Assembly (NCBI GenBank): GCA_038227745.1
Contig: JBBRPS010000624.1
Location: 1-6,349, forward strand
Direction of reading: 5' to 3'
DNA from: DASPXY01 sp038227745
Lineage (GTDB): Bacteria; Planctomycetota; Planctomycetia; Gemmatales; Gemmataceae
DNA: 6,349 nt
In this document: piece by piece, positions 4,115-6,349 of the stretch
Layout of the letters: every line of letters starts with the position of its first letter
Numbering within the stretch: the first letter of the stretch is position 1
Made by a program: the position numbers and the translations under genes
The notes under the pieces: generated by a model
Told to the model about the DNA's origin: nothing
Seen by the model: only the letters and a program-made list of their open reading frames with translations
Databases searched by the model: none

Positions 4115-6140
4115 GCCTGGGCGCTGCCGGCCGCGCCTTGAGCGGTAGGTGGACGGTGAAGTGCGCCCCCTCGCCCGGCAGCGACTCCACCTCGATGCGG
4201 CCGCCGTGGTCCTGCACGATCCGGTAGCTGATGCTCAGCCCCAAACCCGTTCCTTGCCCCGGCGGCTTGGTCGTGAAGAACGGGTCGAAGATCTTCTCGC
4301 GGATCGCCGGGTCGATGCCGCGGCCGCTGTCGCGCACGTGGATCGCCACCCCGCCCGCACTGGCCGACGTGCGCACCGTCACCTCGCCCCCTTCGGGAGA
4401 CGCCTGGATCGCGTTGGCCACCAGGTTCATCACCACCTGGTTGACCTTCGCCGGGTAGCACGTCACCTCCGGCAACGGCGCCAGGTCCACCGTCAGCCGC
4501 ACGCCCTTCTTCTTCGCCTCGCCGCGCACGATGTCGAGCGTCGAGCGCACCCCCTCGTTGATGTCCACCTCCTTCAGGTCGCTCTCGTCGAGGCGGGCGA
4601 AGTCGCGCAGGCCCTTCACGATCGCCTGAATTCGCTGCACGCCGTCGCGCGAGCGCACGACCAAACCGTCGAGATTCTCGAGCGTGTACGGTAGGTCGAT
4701 CTCCTCCGCGAAGGCCCGGATCCGCGCCAGCAGGTCCGGCCGCCGCTCCCCGAGGGCCGCCTCGCCCTCGCCGTAGAGGCGCAGCAGGTCGCGCAGGGCG
4801 GCCACGTCGCGCTGCAGGACGGCGAAATTGTTGTTGACGAACGCGAGCGGGTTGTTGATCTCGTGAGCGACGCCGGCGACGAGCCGACCCAGGCCGGCGA
4901 GCTTCTCCGACTGCACCAGCCGGCTCTGCGCGTCCTTCAGGCCCTGGTGCGCCTCGCGCTCCGAGGCGACGGTGTGCCGCAGCGCCTCTTCGCTCTGTTT
5001 GCGCTCGGTGATGTCGCGGCAGACAGCGATCAGGCCGAGCAGCCGGCCGTCGTGGTTGAAGAACGGCGTCTTGAGCAGTTCGACGAGGACGCGCTTGCCG
5101 TCGGGGTAGCGCACCCACTGCTCCAGGCGGCGCGGGCGGGCCTCGGCGAGCACCTGCCGGTCGGTCTCCTGGCCGGCCTGGGCCGCCTCGGGCGAAAACA
5201 GGTCGGCGTCGGTGCGGCCGACGACCTCCGCCTCGCGGCGGCCGGCGTAGGCCTCGTAGGCGGCGTTGCAGCCGAGATAACGACCCTGGCGGTCCTTGTA
5301 GAAGATCAGGTCGGGTATGGAGTCGATCAGGCCGCGCAGCAGCGCCCGCTCGCGCGCCAGCGCCTCCTCGGCGAATTTGCTGTCGGTAATGTCCGTCAGG
5401 ACGCCGTCGAGGCGGAGGGACGCATCGGGGCCGGAGCGGCTGGGCAGGACGCTGTCGTGGACCCAGCGGTGCCGGCCGTCGGGCCAGACGACGCGATACT
5501 CCTCCTGGCTGGGCTGGCCGGAGCGGAGGCGGACGAGGGCGTTCTCGCAGCGCGGCCGGTCCTTGGGGTAGACGACGCCCCACCAGTGGCGCAGTCCGCC
5601 GAGGAAGAAGTCGGGCGGCCGGCCGGTGATCTTCTCGATGACCGGCGAGATGTAGCTGTAGGTCCAGTGCCCGTCGGCGTCGATCTCGGCGCTCCAGAGG
5701 CAGTCGGAGACGGAGGACATGACGCGGCGCAGCTCGGCCTCCATGCTCTTGAGGCGGCGGTGGGCGTCGCGCTGCTCGCGGACGTCGCGGGCGGTGATGA
5801 GGGCGAGCGTCTTGGGTTTGACGTGCAGGCGCGTGATGGTCAGGTTAACGGGGATCCAGAGGTCGTCTTGGCGCGTGCGCAGGAGGAAGCCGTCCTGCGA
5901 GTGGAAGATGCCGGTCTCCTGCGAGGCGTGGCGCATGCGCGCCCGGCCGCCCGCCGCCTCGAAGCGGTAGAGCGAGGTGACGGGGATGCGCAGCAGTTCG
6001 GGACGGCTGAAACCGCTGAGGCGCAGGGCGGTGGCGTTGACCTCGAGGAGCTGGTCGGAGTCGGGGTCGAAGAGGAACAGCGCATCGCCGGCCTCCTCGA
6101 AGAGGGCCTGCGCGAGATCGGCGAAGTTGAAGTGATTCAT
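4107..6140 (-). CDS. Soluble sensor histidine kinase with three PAS domains
   Basis: A 677-residue kinase read leftward from ATG 6140-6138 to TGA 4109-4107. A TTG at 6164 could extend it by eight residues (ARRRAAP...), but the conserved-looking protein begins MNHFNFADLAQALFEEAGDA, so I prefer the ATG. There are three PAS domains: PAS1 about 8-122; PAS2 about 135-255, with EEYRVVWPDGRHRWVHDS and a closing GVLTDIT; PAS3 about 262-380, with IPDLIFYKDRQGRYLGCNAA and CRDITERK. A dimerisation/phosphoacceptor helix follows with VAGVAHEINNPLAFVNNN (phospho-His 426), then a GHKL ATPase domain with the N box around MNLVANAIQA (571-580), G1 DSGRGID (604-610), F box FDPFFTTKP (618-626) and G2 GTGLGLSI (630-637). 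No membrane segment is visible, so the sensing is cytoplasmic. The HEINNPL type resembles NtrB/ZraS-class kinases. There is no response regulator in the window. The signal is unknown; a redox or small-ligand cue through PAS is possible. Confidence 0.93.
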   Translation of the reverse strand: MNHFNFADLAQALFEEAGDALFLFDPDSDQLLEVNATALRLSGFSRPELLRIPVTSLYRFEAAGGRARMRHASQETGIFHSQDGFLLRTRQDDLWIPVNLTITRLHVKPKTLALITARDVREQRDAHRRLKSMEAELRRVMSSVSDCLWSAEIDADGHWTYSYISPVIEKITGRPPDFFLGGLRHWWGVVYPKDRPRCENALVRLRSGQPSQEEYRVVWPDGRHRWVHDSVLPSRSGPDASLRLDGVLTDITDSKFAEEALARERALLRGLIDSIPDLIFYKDRQGRYLGCNAAYEAYAGRREAEVVGRTDADLFSPEAAQAGQETDRQVLAEARPRRLEQWVRYPDGKRVLVELLKTPFFNHDGRLLGLIAVCRDITERKQSEEALRHTVASEREAHQGLKDAQSRLVQSEKLAGLGRLVAGVAHEINNPLAFVNNNFAVLQRDVAALRDLLRLYGEGEAALGERRPDLLARIRAFAEEIDLPYTLENLDGLVVRSRDGVQRIQAIVKGLRDFARLDESDLKEVDINEGVRSTLDIVRGEAKKKGVRLTVDLAPLPEVTCYPAKVNQVVMNLVANAIQASPEGGEVTVRTSASAGGVAIHVRDSGRGIDPAIREKIFDPFFTTKPPGQGTGLGLSISYRIVQDHGGRIEVESLPGEGAHFTVHLPLKARPAAPRRA

Positions 6141-6349
6141 GGGGGCCGCCCGCCTGCGAGCCAACCGCAGTCACGCCCTGGACTGCCCCCGTTATTATCT
6201 CAACCCGGCGCGCGGCTGGGGAGGGCCGGGTCCCGCATGACGAAAGCTGGCACGTTTAGAGCGCCTTGCGGTGGGGTGTAGCGGGGGGCGCGCTTTGGAG
6301 TGCGGGCGCTTGGCGCCGCTTTCTTTCTTTGTCGCGCAGCGCCTCGTCC
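6141..6349. other. Upstream region of the kinase gene, no credible gene
   Basis: On the minus strand a GATAAT sequence (6199-6194) is a possible -10 box for the kinase, but no -35 hexamer is evident. A 7-bp inverted repeat, ACCCGGC (6203-6209) with GCCGGGT (6225-6231), lies just upstream. No convincing Shine-Dalgarno precedes the kinase ATG; the sequence there is GGCGGGCGGCCCCC. The remainder to the right edge shows no coding pattern that I recognise, apart from the hairpin listed separately. Confidence 0.4.
6302..6330 (+). terminator. Terminator-like hairpin followed by a T-rich run
   Basis: GCGGGCGC (6302-6309) pairs with GCGCCGC (6313-6319), seven pairs with one bulged G, over the loop TTG. 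It is followed immediately by TTTCTTTCTTT (6320-6330). This has the shape of an intrinsic terminator for rightward transcription, yet no rightward gene ends before it in this window. It could end an unannotated small RNA or antisense transcript starting upstream of the kinase, or it may be chance in GC-rich DNA. Confidence 0.3.

Noticed and set aside
3847..5583. A 578-codon minus-strand frame overlapping the kinase and glnK
   Set aside because: It is a frame-shifted shadow of the kinase, Arg/Pro/Gly-rich, and it runs antisense into glnK.
4863..6281. A 472-codon plus-strand open frame opposite the histidine kinase
   Set aside because: The kinase strand shows complete PAS, HisKA and ATPase motifs. 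The opposite frame gives only Ala/Gly/Val/Glu-rich sequence without recognisable motifs.

Overview
This 6.3 kb window is GC-rich chromosomal DNA, most likely from a planctomycete, perhaps of the Gemmata/Isosphaera type. The evidence is a thioredoxin-like/PDZ protein of a kind I associate with that phylum, intergenic palindromes of a style common in those genomes, and marginal Shine-Dalgarno sites. The organism assignment is inference, because no rRNA or other marker gene is present.

Layout. Positions 1-136 (minus) hold the N-terminus of an RluA-family pseudouridine synthase that runs off the left edge. Positions 175-1413 (minus) encode a membrane-anchored or exported protein with a thioredoxin-like domain, a CxxCH haem c site and two PDZ domains. 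This frame is interrupted by two UGA codons, three codons apart, exactly where a CxxC redox motif is expected. A short hairpin with a bacterial-SECIS-like loop lies just downstream, so I read it as one intact selenoprotein gene with a U-x-x-U motif rather than two ORFs or a pseudogene. Positions 1414-1888 are a divergent intergenic region holding a perfect 22-bp inverted repeat, a candidate sigma-54 promoter facing right, a strong 66-nt hairpin and a palindrome that contains the amt ribosome binding site. Positions 1889-3697 (plus) encode an Amt ammonium channel with an extra soluble C-terminal domain of about 130 residues. Positions 3725-4078 (plus) encode its PII partner, which has Phe instead of Tyr at position 51. 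Positions 4107-6140 (minus), convergent with amt-glnK, encode a soluble sensor histidine kinase with three PAS domains. Positions 6141-6349 are the kinase upstream region, with a terminator-like hairpin near the right edge.

How the genes work together. amt and glnK form a classical nitrogen-uptake operon: the channel admits ammonium and the PII trimer binds the channel's cytoplasmic face to close it. The candidate sigma-54 promoter fits nitrogen control. The altered T-loop residue and the added Amt tail suggest that the usual uridylylation-based switch is modified here. The selenoprotein is a separate redox function outside the cytoplasm. The kinase has no response regulator in view, and its neighbourhood with amt-glnK is only weak evidence of a nitrogen role.

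The most interesting item is the double-Sec (UxxU) thioredoxin-like haem/PDZ protein with its SECIS candidate. Next are the Amt C-terminal domain and the structured amt leader.
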